Origin: Prevotellaceae bacterium UBA1743
GTDB taxonomy: Bacteria > Bacteroidota > Bacteroidia > Bacteroidales > Bacteroidaceae
Direction of reading: 5' to 3'
Assembly: GCA_002314945.1 (NCBI GenBank)
Contig: DCHV01000011.1
Span: 8,356-46,864, forward strand
DNA: 38,509 nucleotides
In this document: positions 1 through 8,022 of the stretch, piece by piece
Layout: every line of letters starts with the position of its first letter
How positions within the stretch are numbered: position 1 is the first letter of the stretch
Notes under the pieces: generated by a model
What the model saw: only the letters and a program-made list of their open reading frames with translations
What the model was told of the DNA's origin: nothing
Database searches by the model: none
Translations under genes and position numbers: made by a program

Positions 1-23
1 TCCTCGCTAATAAACCATTTTTC

Positions 24-55
24 CTAATTGTCTAATTGTCTAAATGTCTAATTTC
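24..55. repeat. Short tandem repeat, four 8-bp units
   Basis: Four consecutive 8-bp units (CTAATTGT, CTAATTGT, CTAAATGT, CTAATTTC) lie in the non-coding leader before the first gene. The same 8-bp unit family recurs in opposite orientation at 34597-34636. No coding potential is seen in 1-157. Confidence 0.7.
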
Positions 56-99
56 TCCTCCCCGATGCACCTTTTTCTGTATTTGTTTTCCAAAATCTT

Positions 100-130
100 T
101 TGACAGAGTGGGAAAATAGCCCTATTTTTG
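100..130 (+). promoter_or_regulatory. Bacteroidetes-type promoter for the sensor kinase
   Basis: A TTG ending at 102 (inside TTTTG) is followed after 20 bp by TATTTTTG at 123-130. This matches the -33 TTTG / -7 TAnnTTTG consensus. Transcription would start around 135, giving a leader of about 20 nt. Confidence 0.7.
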
Positions 131-157
131 TAGCGTAATTCATCGTCGTAGCGCACA

Positions 158-1315
158 ATGCAATGGATTAACCGCATTCGTCAGGTGAAAATTGCCCTCG
201 TGATTTCCGCCGTTCTGCTCAGCGTTCTTTCGCTGGGCGTGTCGCATTTCCTGGTGCGGGATCTCAAGGTAGAGGAGCAGCGCAAGGTGGAGACATGGGC
301 CGAAGCAATGCGGTCGCTCAACAATGCCGACGAAACCACCGACCTCTCGCTGGTGCTCCAGGTGCTGAACACCAACAACACCATCCCAGTCGTCGTACTC
401 GACAAGATGGGGCAGGTGCAGGAGTATCGCAATCTGGATATCTATGCCAAGACAGAAGCAGATACCTTGTCCTATATCCTTCGGCGGGCAGGGGAGATGC
501 AGCGCGGTCAGCGGCTCATTCGTGTGGATCTCTCTCCCACGGATTATATGCAGATATGCTACGACGAGAGCCTCCTTCTGCGACGTTTGGCATGGTGGCC
601 GTATGTGCAGATGGGAGTTGTCTTCGTCTTTGTCGTGGTAGCCATCTTCGCCCTGCTCAGCAGCAAGAAGGCCGAGCAGAACAAGGTGTGGGTGGGATTG
701 AGCAAGGAGACGGCCCATCAATTAGGGACTCCTATCAGTAGTCTGATGGCCTGGGTCGAGGTGCTCAAGGAGACCTATCCCTCGGACGAACTCATCCCCG
801 AGATGGACAAGGATGTGAAACGCCTCCAGCGTATTGCCGAGCGATTCAGCAAGATAGGCTCCATGCCCGAACCGACTCCCGAGAATCTCAACGAGCTGAT
901 TATTCAGGTAGTGCAGTATATCAGCCGTCGTACCAGCAACCGCGTGCTGATGAAATACAGCCTGCCCGAGCAACCGCTCATTGTACGTATGAGTGCCCCC
1001 CTGTTCGAATGGGTGATAGAGAACCTATGCAAGAATGCCATCGATGCCATGGATGGCAAGGGAGAGATTGCTCTGAAAGCCTTTGCGACAAAGAATCTCT
1101 ATGTAGTGGAGGTGTCCGATACCGGAAAGGGTATTCCCAAGGGACATTTCCGTACCGTTTTCGCCCCTGGATTCACCACCAAGAAGAGAGGGTGGGGGCT
1201 TGGACTTTCCCTGGCAAAGCGTATCGTGGAGGAATATCATCAAGGACATATTTTCGTCAAGAATTCCGAGTTGGGCCGAGGCACAACCTTCCGTATTGAA
1301 CTCAAAAAACGCTAA
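158..1315 (+). CDS. Membrane sensor histidine kinase
   Basis: A 385-residue two-transmembrane sensor kinase. Helices lie at about 11-33 and 149-168 and enclose a roughly 115-residue periplasmic sensor region of unknown ligand. The H-box reads KETAHQLGTP with His187 as the expected phospho-acceptor. The catalytic domain has an N-box (CKNAIDAM, Asn293), a G1 box (DTGKGIP, 321-327) and a glycine-rich lid (GWGLGLSL, 345-352). No HAMP domain is obvious, because the H-box follows the second helix by about 20 residues. No response regulator is next to it, so it is an orphan kinase whose partner is encoded elsewhere. It has its own promoter and sits directly upstream of the DUF177-rpmF-era-der block. 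Start: the ATG at 158 fits the promoter distance. Identification as a HisKA/HATPase kinase is secure; its signal is unknown. Confidence 0.93.
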   Translation: MQWINRIRQVKIALVISAVLLSVLSLGVSHFLVRDLKVEEQRKVETWAEAMRSLNNADETTDLSLVLQVLNTNNTIPVVVLDKMGQVQEYRNLDIYAKTEADTLSYILRRAGEMQRGQRLIRVDLSPTDYMQICYDESLLLRRLAWWPYVQMGVVFVFVVVAIFALLSSKKAEQNKVWVGLSKETAHQLGTPISSLMAWVEVLKETYPSDELIPEMDKDVKRLQRIAERFSKIGSMPEPTPENLNELIIQVVQYISRRTSNRVLMKYSLPEQPLIVRMSAPLFEWVIENLCKNAIDAMDGKGEIALKAFATKNLYVVEVSDTGKGIPKGHFRTVFAPGFTTKKRGWGLGLSLAKRIVEEYHQGHIFVKNSELGRGTTFRIELKKR

Positions 1316-1339
1316 TTCTTCATTTTTTTCAGTTGATAA

Positions 1340-1371
1340 TTGACATAATAAAGAATATTTTTGTAATTTTG
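1340..1371 (+). promoter_or_regulatory. Promoter for the DUF177-rpmF unit, giving a near-leaderless mRNA
   Basis: TTG at 1340-1342, a 21-bp spacer and TAATTTTG at 1364-1371 form a full consensus match. The ATG of the DUF177 gene is at 1380, only 8 bases past the -7 box, so the transcript should begin at or within a few bases of the start codon. Confidence 0.75.
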
Positions 1372-1379
1372 CGCCCCGT

Positions 1380-1796
1380 ATGGAGAAACTGGATGGTTAT
1401 ATAGTGGATCTGAAAGGTATGACCACCGATACTGTGTCGTATCAGTGGCATATAGATGATGACTTCTTCTCCGCCGTCCAGGGATCGGAAGTTCAGCAGG
1501 GTCAGTTGGATGTTGCGCTACGGGTGAAGCGTACCTCTGGAGCCTACGAACTCGCATTTCAGTTCAGCGGAACAGTGAAGGTTACATGCAACTGCTGCCT
1601 CGAATTGCTCGATCTGCCCATCCAGGCCCAGCGTACCTTGCTCGTACAGTTGGGCGATACGTATTCGGATGACGGGGATATGGTTACCGTTCCCTATCGC
1701 GATGGTACATTCTGTGTGGCTTGGAACCTCTACGAAGTCATCGCCTTGGAGATACCCATTCGCCATGTGCATCCCGAGTGTGAGACAGAAGAATAA
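1380..1796 (+). CDS. DUF177 (YceD-family) protein
   Basis: A 138-residue protein of the DUF177/YceD family. Members are almost always encoded just before rpmF and are linked to 23S rRNA accumulation or ribosomal large-subunit biogenesis. The diagnostic CxxCLE motif is present (Cys70, Cys73), followed by the conserved C-terminal PIRHVHPE segment. The length is a little short for the family because the tail after that segment is only a few residues. Start: the ATG at 1380 gives the usual N-terminus (an xKxDxxxIxLKxL pattern). The next in-frame Met (residue 14) would remove conserved sequence. It is followed after 29 nt by rpmF and is presumably co-transcribed with it. The family call is secure; the molecular role is inferred from the family. 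Confidence 0.9.
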   Translation: MEKLDGYIVDLKGMTTDTVSYQWHIDDDFFSAVQGSEVQQGQLDVALRVKRTSGAYELAFQFSGTVKVTCNCCLELLDLPIQAQRTLLVQLGDTYSDDGDMVTVPYRDGTFCVAWNLYEVIALEIPIRHVHPECETEE

Positions 1797-1825
1797 AAGT
1801 AATAACATTATAATAGTATAAGAAA

Positions 1826-2005
1826 ATGGCACATCCTAAAAGAAGACAGTCCAAGACCAGGACCCTCAAGAGAAGAACTCATGACAAGGCAGTTGCTCCC
1901 GCACTGGCAGTATGTCCCAACTGTGGCGAGTTCCACATCTACCACACCGTATGCCCCGCTTGTGGCTACTATCGTGGTAAGTTGGCAATCGAGAAGGAGG
2001 CTTAA
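1826..2005 (+). CDS. rpmF: 50S ribosomal protein L32
   Basis: A 59-residue ribosomal protein of the large subunit. It has the typical MAHPKRRQSKTRT start and a zinc-ribbon pair CPNC (Cys30, Cys33) and CPAC (Cys43, Cys46). This is therefore the four-cysteine, zinc-binding form. It lies 29 nt after the DUF177 gene and ends just before a terminator hairpin. In Bacteroides relatives, fabH commonly follows rpmF; here the next gene is era. Identification is certain from sequence and context. Confidence 0.97.
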   Translation: MAHPKRRQSKTRTLKRRTHDKAVAPALAVCPNCGEFHIYHTVCPACGYYRGKLAIEKEA

Positions 2006-2028
2006 GACCGGATACTCGGAAACAAAAA

Positions 2029-2065
2029 AGCCGCGAGAAGCAATCAGTCTCTTGCGGCTCTTTTT
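2029..2065 (+). terminator. Rho-independent terminator after rpmF
   Basis: AGCCGC (2029-2034) pairs with GCGGCT (2054-2059), and GAGA pairs with TCTC inside the stem. A run of T follows (2061-2065). The A-run before the stem could extend the pairing, so it might also act on the other strand. It separates the DUF177-rpmF unit from era. Confidence 0.8.
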
Positions 2066-2097
2066 GTTTCCTGATTTTATTGCAATTTAGGACGAGT

Positions 2098-2982
2098 ATG
2101 GCACACAAGGCAGGCTTCGTGAATATCGTGGGGAATCCCAATGTGGGGAAATCCACCCTGATGAATCTCTTGGTGGGGGAACGCATCTCTATTGCCACTT
2201 TCAAGGCACAGACCACGCGGCATCGCATCATGGGGATTCTCAATACACCCGAGATGCAGATATGCTTCAGCGACACCCCCGGAGTACTGAAGCCCAACTA
2301 CCGATTGCAGGAACAGATGCTGCAGTTCAGCGAGGGCGCACTGCAGGATGCCGATGTGCTGTTGTACGTCACCGACATGGTGGAGACACCCGACAAGAAC
2401 GGTGATTTCCTGGCCAAGGTGCAGGGTGTCAGAGTTCCCCTGCTCGTCCTCATCAATAAGATAGATCTCTCGGATCAGAAGTCCCTCACGCAGAAGGTCG
2501 AGGAGTGGCATCAGGCCTTCCCCACGGCCGAGATATTCCCCATCAGTGCCCTGCATCGATTCAACGTGGATAACGTCCTGCGTCGCATTCAGGAGCTTCT
2601 GCCCGAGTCCCCCGCCTATTTCGACAAGGATCAGTGGACCGACAAACCCGCCCGTTTCTTCGTCACCGAGATCATCCGCGAGAAGATACTCCTCTATTAC
2701 GACAAGGAGATCCCCTATAGCGTGGAGGTCGTCGTGGAACAGTTCAAGGAGACGGGGAAGATCATCCACATCAATGCCGTCATCTATGTAGAGCGCGACA
2801 GCCAGAAAGGTATCATCATCGGACGTCAGGGAGTAGCCCTCAAGAAGGTGAGTACCGAGGCACGTCGTACGCTGGAGAAATTTTTTGATAAAAACATCTA
2901 TCTCGAAGTCTTTGTGAAAGTCGATAAGGACTGGCGCAGCAGCGAGCGCGCCATGAAAGCCTTCGGATACAAACTCGATTGA
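2098..2982 (+). CDS. era: GTPase Era
   Basis: A 294-residue essential GTPase that binds the 3' end of 16S rRNA during small-subunit assembly. The G1 loop is GNPNVGKS (12-19), G3 is DTPG (59-62), G4 is NKID (120-123) and G5 is in the SAL stretch at about 150. The C-terminal KH RNA-binding domain is visible with its GRQG loop (242-245). Start: the ATG at 2098 gives the normal short N-terminus before the first beta strand. An in-frame TTG at 2080 is possible but adds six non-conserved residues. No clean promoter was found between the rpmF terminator and this start, so expression may depend on read-through or an atypical promoter. Der follows after 2 nt, so the two GTPases are coupled. Confidence 0.97.
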   Translation: MAHKAGFVNIVGNPNVGKSTLMNLLVGERISIATFKAQTTRHRIMGILNTPEMQICFSDTPGVLKPNYRLQEQMLQFSEGALQDADVLLYVTDMVETPDKNGDFLAKVQGVRVPLLVLINKIDLSDQKSLTQKVEEWHQAFPTAEIFPISALHRFNVDNVLRRIQELLPESPAYFDKDQWTDKPARFFVTEIIREKILLYYDKEIPYSVEVVVEQFKETGKIIHINAVIYVERDSQKGIIIGRQGVALKKVSTEARRTLEKFFDKNIYLEVFVKVDKDWRSSERAMKAFGYKLD

Positions 2983-2984
2983 AA

Positions 2985-4298
2985 ATGCCCAATATAGTAG
3001 CTATCGTAGGACGTCCCAATGTAGGGAAATCCACACTTTTCAACCGCCTCACCAAGACCCGTCATGCCATCGTGAGCGAGGAGGCAGGAACCACCCGCGA
3101 CCGCCAGTATGGCAAGTGTGAATGGACAGGACGCGAGTTCTCCGTCATCGATACAGGTGGATGGGTGGTCAATTCCGACGACATCTTCGAGGATGCCATC
3201 CGTCGTCAGGTGATGCTGGCCACCGAGGAAGCCGATGTAATCCTCTTCCTCGTCGATGTCGAGAATGGAGTGACCGACCTCGACGAGGAGGTCGCCTACA
3301 TCCTGCGCCGCGGCAAGAAGCCCGTGTTGCTCGTTGCCAACAAGACCGACAACAACACGCAGCAGTGGCTGGCAGCCGAGTTCTACAGCCTGGGCTTGGG
3401 CGATCCCATGTGTATCTCTGCCATGACGGGAAGTGGGACAGGCGAGCTCCTCGACGAGATCATCACCCGTTTCCCCAAGGAGACCGACGACATGCTCGAC
3501 GAGAACATCCCCCGCTTTGCCGTGGTAGGACGCCCCAATGCAGGAAAGAGCAGCCTCGTGAATGCCTTCATCGGTGAGGAACGCCATATCGTCACCGACA
3601 TAGCAGGCACGACACGCGACAGCATCTACACCCGTTACGACAAGTTCGGCTTCGACTTCTATCTCGTCGATACAGCCGGTATCCGTCGCAAGAACAAGGT
3701 CAGCGAGGACCTCGAGTTCTACAGCGTCATGCGCAGCATCCGCAGCATCGAGAACAGCGATGTGTGCATCCTCCTCATCGATGCCACCCGCGGAATCGAG
3801 GGACAGGACCTGAATATCTTCCAGTTGATACAGCGCAACCAGAAGAGCCTCGTGGTAGTGGTCAACAAGTGGGACCTCGTGCCAGACAAGACCACCCAGG
3901 TGATGAAGACCATGCAGGAAGCCATCGCCGATCGTATGGCACCCTTCACCGACTTCCCCGTCATCTTCGGTTCGGCCCTCACCAAACAACGCATCTTCAA
4001 GGTGCTGGAGACCGCCAAGGAAGTCTATGAGAACCGTCGCCGCCGTGTCTCCACGGCCCGCCTCAACGAAGAGATGCTTCCCCTCATCGAGGCCTATCCG
4101 CCACCATCGTCCAAGGGTAAGTACATCAAGATAAAGTACTGTATGCAGATACCCGACACCCAGGTACCCAGTTTCGTCTTCTACGCCAACCTGCCACAGT
4201 ACGTACGCGAGCCTTATCGCCGCTTCCTCGAGAACAAGATACGCGAGCGCTGGAACTTCAGCGGCACGCCCATCAATATCTATATCCGTCAGAAATAA
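2985..4298 (+). CDS. der: GTPase Der (EngA), tandem G domains
   Basis: A 437-residue double-GTPase needed for 50S subunit maturation. First G domain: GRPNVGKS (9-16), DTGG (56-59), NKTD (119-122). Second G domain: GRPNAGKS (182-189), DTAG (229-232), NKWD (294-297). A C-terminal KH-like domain covers about 350-437. The length is standard. Start: the ATG at 2985, 2 nt after the era stop. An upstream in-frame TTG overlapping the era stop is less likely. It is in one transcription unit with era and probably with the lipoprotein gene 22 nt downstream. Confidence 0.97.
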   Translation: MPNIVAIVGRPNVGKSTLFNRLTKTRHAIVSEEAGTTRDRQYGKCEWTGREFSVIDTGGWVVNSDDIFEDAIRRQVMLATEEADVILFLVDVENGVTDLDEEVAYILRRGKKPVLLVANKTDNNTQQWLAAEFYSLGLGDPMCISAMTGSGTGELLDEIITRFPKETDDMLDENIPRFAVVGRPNAGKSSLVNAFIGEERHIVTDIAGTTRDSIYTRYDKFGFDFYLVDTAGIRRKNKVSEDLEFYSVMRSIRSIENSDVCILLIDATRGIEGQDLNIFQLIQRNQKSLVVVVNKWDLVPDKTTQVMKTMQEAIADRMAPFTDFPVIFGSALTKQRIFKVLETAKEVYENRRRRVSTARLNEEMLPLIEAYPPPSSKGKYIKIKYCMQIPDTQVPSFVFYANLPQYVREPYRRFLENKIRERWNFSGTPINIYIRQK

Positions 4299-4320
4299 TC
4301 CCCCCTTCCCCCCGTTTGCC

Positions 4321-4725
4321 ATGTCACATCGTATCGTCCCCCTTCTCCTGCTCATTGTGACAGGGATCGTATGCGCCTGTCAGCCCGAGCCAAGCCTCAA
4401 TCGTTTCGATTCACCCTCGGCACGCTTCGCGGCACAGACGTATTACCAGTACCTCGTGGATGACGACTACGAAGCCTATGTCGGCGCCATGAACCTGCCC
4501 GACAGCCTCACGCCGCGACTCCGTACGTTCTGGGTCGAGACGATGGCACAGTACGCCCATGCCCTGCGCGAGAACAAGGGGCAGGTGCTGCAGGTGCAGG
4601 CCGTCAGCGATTCGCTGGGCGAGGCACAGGCCCAGGTCTTTCTCGATGTGATGTATGCCGACAGCGTGGTAGAACAGATATCCCTCCCCCTCGTCTTCCG
4701 CGACGGGCGGTGGAGAATAAAATAA
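4321..4725 (+). CDS. Small lipoprotein, DUF4878-like
   Basis: A 134-residue predicted lipoprotein with a hydrophobic signal segment (about 5-16) and a lipobox ending at Cys20 (VCAC). The mature part has an N-terminal helical stretch (FAAQTYYQYLVDDDYEAYV), a middle helix, and a C-terminal beta portion ending LVFRDGRWRIK. This pattern resembles DUF4878/NTF2-like lipoproteins common in Bacteroidales. No catalytic residues are apparent and the function is unknown. It lies 22 nt after der and 7 nt before the M16 peptidase gene, so it is likely co-transcribed with both and may share the envelope location of the peptidase. The family assignment is tentative; the lipoprotein call is firm. Confidence 0.75.
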   Translation: MSHRIVPLLLLIVTGIVCACQPEPSLNRFDSPSARFAAQTYYQYLVDDDYEAYVGAMNLPDSLTPRLRTFWVETMAQYAHALRENKGQVLQVQAVSDSLGEAQAQVFLDVMYADSVVEQISLPLVFRDGRWRIK

Positions 4726-4732
4726 TAGTGTC

Positions 4733-7564
4733 ATGAAAAAGTATCATTTTGGGGCTTCTGCCCTTCGTTTCCCCATCCTCATGTTGCTATGGGGAACTTT
4801 CGCGCTCACATCCCATGCGCAGGTTTCCGATGTCCAGGTACCGCTGGATCCTCAGGTTCGCCGAGGCGTCCTGTCCAATGGCCTCACCTATTACATCCGT
4901 CACAACGAGTGGCCCGAGAAACGGGTCGATTTCTATATTGCCCAGAAAGTGGGATCCATGCAGGAAGAGGACGACCAGCGCGGTCTGGCCCATTTCCTCG
5001 AACACATGTGCTTCAATGGCACCAAGCATTTCCCCGGCAGCGGACTCAAGCAGTATCTCGAAGGGATAGGCGTGCAGTTCGGCGAGGACCTCAACGCCTA
5101 CACCTCGTTCGACGAGACCGTGTATAACATCAACAACGTCAATGTCGAGGTGGCAGGAGCCATCGATTCCTGTCTGTGCATCCTCCACGACTGGAGCCAC
5201 GACCTGCTGCTCCAGGACAGCGAGATAGACAAGGAACGCGGCGTCATCAACGAAGAGTGGCGCGTGAGTCGTTCCGCCATGTTGCGTATGTACGAGAAAG
5301 CCTTCCGCGAGGCCTACCCCGGTAGCCGCTATGCCGATCGCATGGTCATCGGCACCATGGACGTCGTCATGAACTTCCCCTACGAAACCCTTCGCTCCTA
5401 TTATCGTCGCTGGTATCGTCCCGATCTGCAGGGAATCGTCATCGTAGGAGACGTCGATGTCGATCAGATGGAAAGCAAGATCAAGGCCCAGTTTGCCGAC
5501 ATCGAGGCACCCGCCCCCGATGCACCCCAGCGTGAGTACTATCCCGTGCCCGACAACGACGGCACCATCGTCTCGATACAGAAGGACAAGGAGCAGACAC
5601 GCTCCATCGGAATGCTCTCCTTCAAGATGGATCCCGTTCCGCGCGAGATGAAGTCAGGCATCCAGTATCAGGTGATCGAATACCTGCGTCAGGCCGTCTC
5701 CGACATGATGGACGAGCGCATAGAGGAGATGCTGCAGCAAGCCGATGCCCCCTTCATCCATGCCTCCCTCGCCTACGAGGAGTTCCTCGTAGCCAAGACC
5801 AAGGATGCACTGCAGGCCACTGTCCTCTTCCGCGACAACCAGTTTCAGCAGGGCCTCGCAGCCATCTATCGCGAGGTGCTCCGTGCCCAGCGCTTCGGCT
5901 TCACCCCCAGCGAGTATGCCCGCTTCCAGCAGGAATACCTCTCAGGAATCGAGGCAGCCTGGAAGGGACGCGACAAGGTGAAGAACACCGCCTATGTATC
6001 AGACTACGTGAACCACTTCCTCGACGGAGAACCCGCTCCGGGTGTCGAGTGGACCTACGAAACCATGCAGAAGCTCGTGCCCCAGATACCGCTCGAGGCC
6101 GTCAACCAGCTCATCTCCCATCTGCCAGCCGACAACCGCGTGCTCCTCCTCTTCCTCCCCGAGAAGGAAGGAATGGAATATCCCACGCCCGAGCAGTTGA
6201 CCGAGACCCTCAGCCAGGTGGAAGCCGAGGACATCCAGCCCTACGCCGAGGAAGTCAATACCGATCCCCTCGTCAGCGACCTCCCCGCCACGGTAGGCAT
6301 GGGCAAGATCACCGACGATGTCTATGGAGCCAAACTCCTCACGCTTCCCAATGGCATACGCGTCCACCTGCTGTCCACCGACTACACCCCCAACGAGATC
6401 AGCATGGCCTCCTACAGTTGGGGAGGCTCCTCCCTGTACACCAACGACGAGTACCTCAATGCCAATGGAGCCGACATGGTCAGCGTTGGCGGCTGGGGCA
6501 ATTTCACCGCCCTCCAGTTGCAGAAGCGACTTGCAGGCATCCAGGCAAGCATGTCACCCTGGATAGGCGACCGTTCCGAGGGACTGTCAGGCAGCTGTGT
6601 CAAGAAAGACTTCGAGACCCTCCTCCAGCTCCTCTACCTCTGCCATACCGCCCCCCATCGCGACGACGAGACCTTCCGCAGCACGATCGAACGGTACCGC
6701 GCCAGTTTGGCCGACCGAGACCTCAACCCCATGTCAGCCCTCAGCGACTCCGTGGCCCGCATCGTCTATGGAGGCAATGTCCGTGCCCTGCGACTCAAGA
6801 GCGAAGACATGTCACGCTTCGACTACGACCGCATCACCCAGATCTACAACGAGCGTTTTGCCAATGCAGCCGACTTCGAGTATTACTTCGTGGGAGACTT
6901 CCAGGTAGATAGCATCGCACCCCTCATCGCCCGTTACATAGGCGCACTGCCCTACAGCAAGGGACACGAACGGTACAGGGACATCGATATGCGCATGACC
7001 AAGGGCCAGAAGACCTGCATCTTCGATCGCGAGCAGGACACCCCCAATGCCAAGGTACAGTATTTCTATCACACACGTCTGAAGGACAACCTCCGCAACG
7101 AACTCATGGTATCCATGCTCAACCAGGCACTCGACATCCTCTTCACCGAGACCGTACGCGAAGACGAGGGAGGTACCTACGGCGTGTCCGTCGATGTCAG
7201 CCTCAAGGACTGGCCCGAGCAGATAGCCACAGCCCGCTTCGTGCTGCCCACCTCCCCCGCCAAGATGCAGCGCATGATGGAAGTCATCGATGCCGGTCTG
7301 CAGCGGTACTGTCAGCAGGGACCCAGCGAAGATGTCATGAGCAAGGTAAAGCAATACATGGCCCGTTCGCACGAAGAGAGGCTCAAGTCCAACGGCTATT
7401 GGATCGACCAACTGTATTACCGCACCCGTGAAGGGAAAGACTACGTCACCCGCTACGACGCCACCCTCCAGTCCATCACAGCACGGGACATGCAGAAACT
7501 CTGCCGCAAACTCTTCCAGGGCAAGAACCGTATCATCGTAGGAATGAAGACACCTGGGGAGTAG
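4733..7564 (+). CDS. Secreted M16-family zinc peptidase (insulinase/PqqL type)
   Basis: A 943-residue metallopeptidase of the pitrilysin/insulinase clan. The inverted zinc motif HFLEH (His87, Glu90, His91) is intact. The third ligand lies 77 residues after His91 at Glu168, in the KERGVINEEW helix. A signal peptide is clear (basic start, hydrophobic 13-25, cleavage after SHA at about 29), so it acts in the periplasm or envelope. The length fits the two-half (four-domain) single-chain form, in which the C-terminal half is the non-catalytic clam-shell partner; its YGVSVDVS stretch (about 812-819) is the usual substrate-strand region. It is preceded by a small lipoprotein 7 nt upstream and followed by a repeat-rich spacer. 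The substrate is probably peptides, but specificity cannot be read from the sequence. Confidence 0.93.
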   Translation: MKKYHFGASALRFPILMLLWGTFALTSHAQVSDVQVPLDPQVRRGVLSNGLTYYIRHNEWPEKRVDFYIAQKVGSMQEEDDQRGLAHFLEHMCFNGTKHFPGSGLKQYLEGIGVQFGEDLNAYTSFDETVYNINNVNVEVAGAIDSCLCILHDWSHDLLLQDSEIDKERGVINEEWRVSRSAMLRMYEKAFREAYPGSRYADRMVIGTMDVVMNFPYETLRSYYRRWYRPDLQGIVIVGDVDVDQMESKIKAQFADIEAPAPDAPQREYYPVPDNDGTIVSIQKDKEQTRSIGMLSFKMDPVPREMKSGIQYQVIEYLRQAVSDMMDERIEEMLQQADAPFIHASLAYEEFLVAKTKDALQATVLFRDNQFQQGLAAIYREVLRAQRFGFTPSEYARFQQEYLSGIEAAWKGRDKVKNTAYVSDYVNHFLDGEPAPGVEWTYETMQKLVPQIPLEAVNQLISHLPADNRVLLLFLPEKEGMEYPTPEQLTETLSQVEAEDIQPYAEEVNTDPLVSDLPATVGMGKITDDVYGAKLLTLPNGIRVHLLSTDYTPNEISMASYSWGGSSLYTNDEYLNANGADMVSVGGWGNFTALQLQKRLAGIQASMSPWIGDRSEGLSGSCVKKDFETLLQLLYLCHTAPHRDDETFRSTIERYRASLADRDLNPMSALSDSVARIVYGGNVRALRLKSEDMSRFDYDRITQIYNERFANAADFEYYFVGDFQVDSIAPLIARYIGALPYSKGHERYRDIDMRMTKGQKTCIFDREQDTPNAKVQYFYHTRLKDNLRNELMVSMLNQALDILFTETVREDEGGTYGVSVDVSLKDWPEQIATARFVLPTSPAKMQRMMEVIDAGLQRYCQQGPSEDVMSKVKQYMARSHEERLKSNGYWIDQLYYRTREGKDYVTRYDATLQSITARDMQKLCRKLFQGKNRIIVGMKTPGE

Positions 7565-7709
7565 TAAGCCTCTCCCCAGCCCTCTCCTGAATGTGTCGCA
7601 AAACACTGCACGGTCAAAAAATAAATTTTCCGAGGAGAAAATGTTTTTTTTTCGAGGCACAAATATTTTTTTTTCAAGGACAAAATTTTTGGTTTCCGAG
7701 ACGATTTTG
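7565..7709. other. Non-coding spacer with homopolymer tracts
   Basis: No gene is supported here. The stretch carries long T and A runs (around 7646-7690) and TTTTCCGAGGAGAAAATG-like sequence. It leads into the iteron array of repeat element copy 1. No clear terminator hairpin was found after the M16 gene. Confidence 0.5.
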
Positions 7710-7752
7710 CATGACAAGCGTTACAAGCGTTACGCGTTACAGGCGTTACAGA
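7710..7752 (+). repeat. Iteron array of repeat element copy 1
   Basis: Direct repeats of the form YGTKACARR, in the order CATGACAAG, CGTTACAAG, CGTTACG, CGTTACAGG, CGTTACAGA. The register is 9-9-7-9-9 bp. The same unit type and the same position of the 7-bp short unit occur in the arrays at 34227-34260 and 34442-34477. The array lies 52 bp before the core at 7805-7892. Confidence 0.75.
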
Positions 7753-7804
7753 CCATGTTTACACTTTTACAATCCATGTCCACGGCCACGGCCCCAGCAT
7801 AAAT

Positions 7805-7892
7805 ACCTTATATATATATTATATATTAAGAAATTTTATTTGTATATTTTTTCTTAAACAAAAACCCCCTCTAAGTCCCCCCCCAAACACGG
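7805..7892 (+). repeat. Dispersed non-coding element core, copy 1
   Basis: An AT-rich block (alternating TA) followed by an A-rich stretch, a CCCCCTCTAAGT-type segment, an eight-C run and AAACACGG. The reverse complement of 34304-34389 aligns along nearly the whole length. Just upstream both copies have a CACGRCCACGRCC motif. It is a 26.5-kb-spaced inverted pair. Confidence 0.8.
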
Positions 7893-7957
7893 ACACGGAC
7901 ATGGGAGAGGGGTAAGATTAGGGATTAGGGTATCATTGATTCTGGGGATAAAAGAAT

Positions 7958-7990
7958 GATGGCAGCGTGTAATCACTACATGCTGCCATC
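7958..7990 (-). terminator. Terminator hairpin after the GH51 gene
   Basis: GATGGCAGCGTG (7958-7969) pairs with CATGCTGCCATC (7979-7990), a 12-bp stem with one wobble and a 9-nt loop. On the minus strand it is followed by a T-rich stretch (ATTCTTTTATCC). It lies about 32 nt beyond the GH51 stop codon and closes the glycoside-hydrolase operon. Confidence 0.75.
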
Positions 7991-8022
7991 GAGATTTTTA
8001 CCAAATCTTCACTGTACAATTG

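Noticed and set aside
2080..2097. TTG start for Era six codons upstream
   Set aside because: The added residues are not part of the family's N-terminus; the ATG at 2098 is better.
2898..4355. 485-codon open frame on the minus strand
   Set aside because: It is antisense to der, whose GTPase motifs are complete.
7591..7857. 88-codon open frame in the repeat-rich spacer
   Set aside because: It is built from homopolymer runs and iterons (Phe/Lys-rich), and shows no start context or homolog-like motifs.
7915..7930. Telomere-like TTAGGGATTAGGG
   Set aside because: Only two imperfect copies beside a terminator; more likely chance in a G/A-rich spacer.
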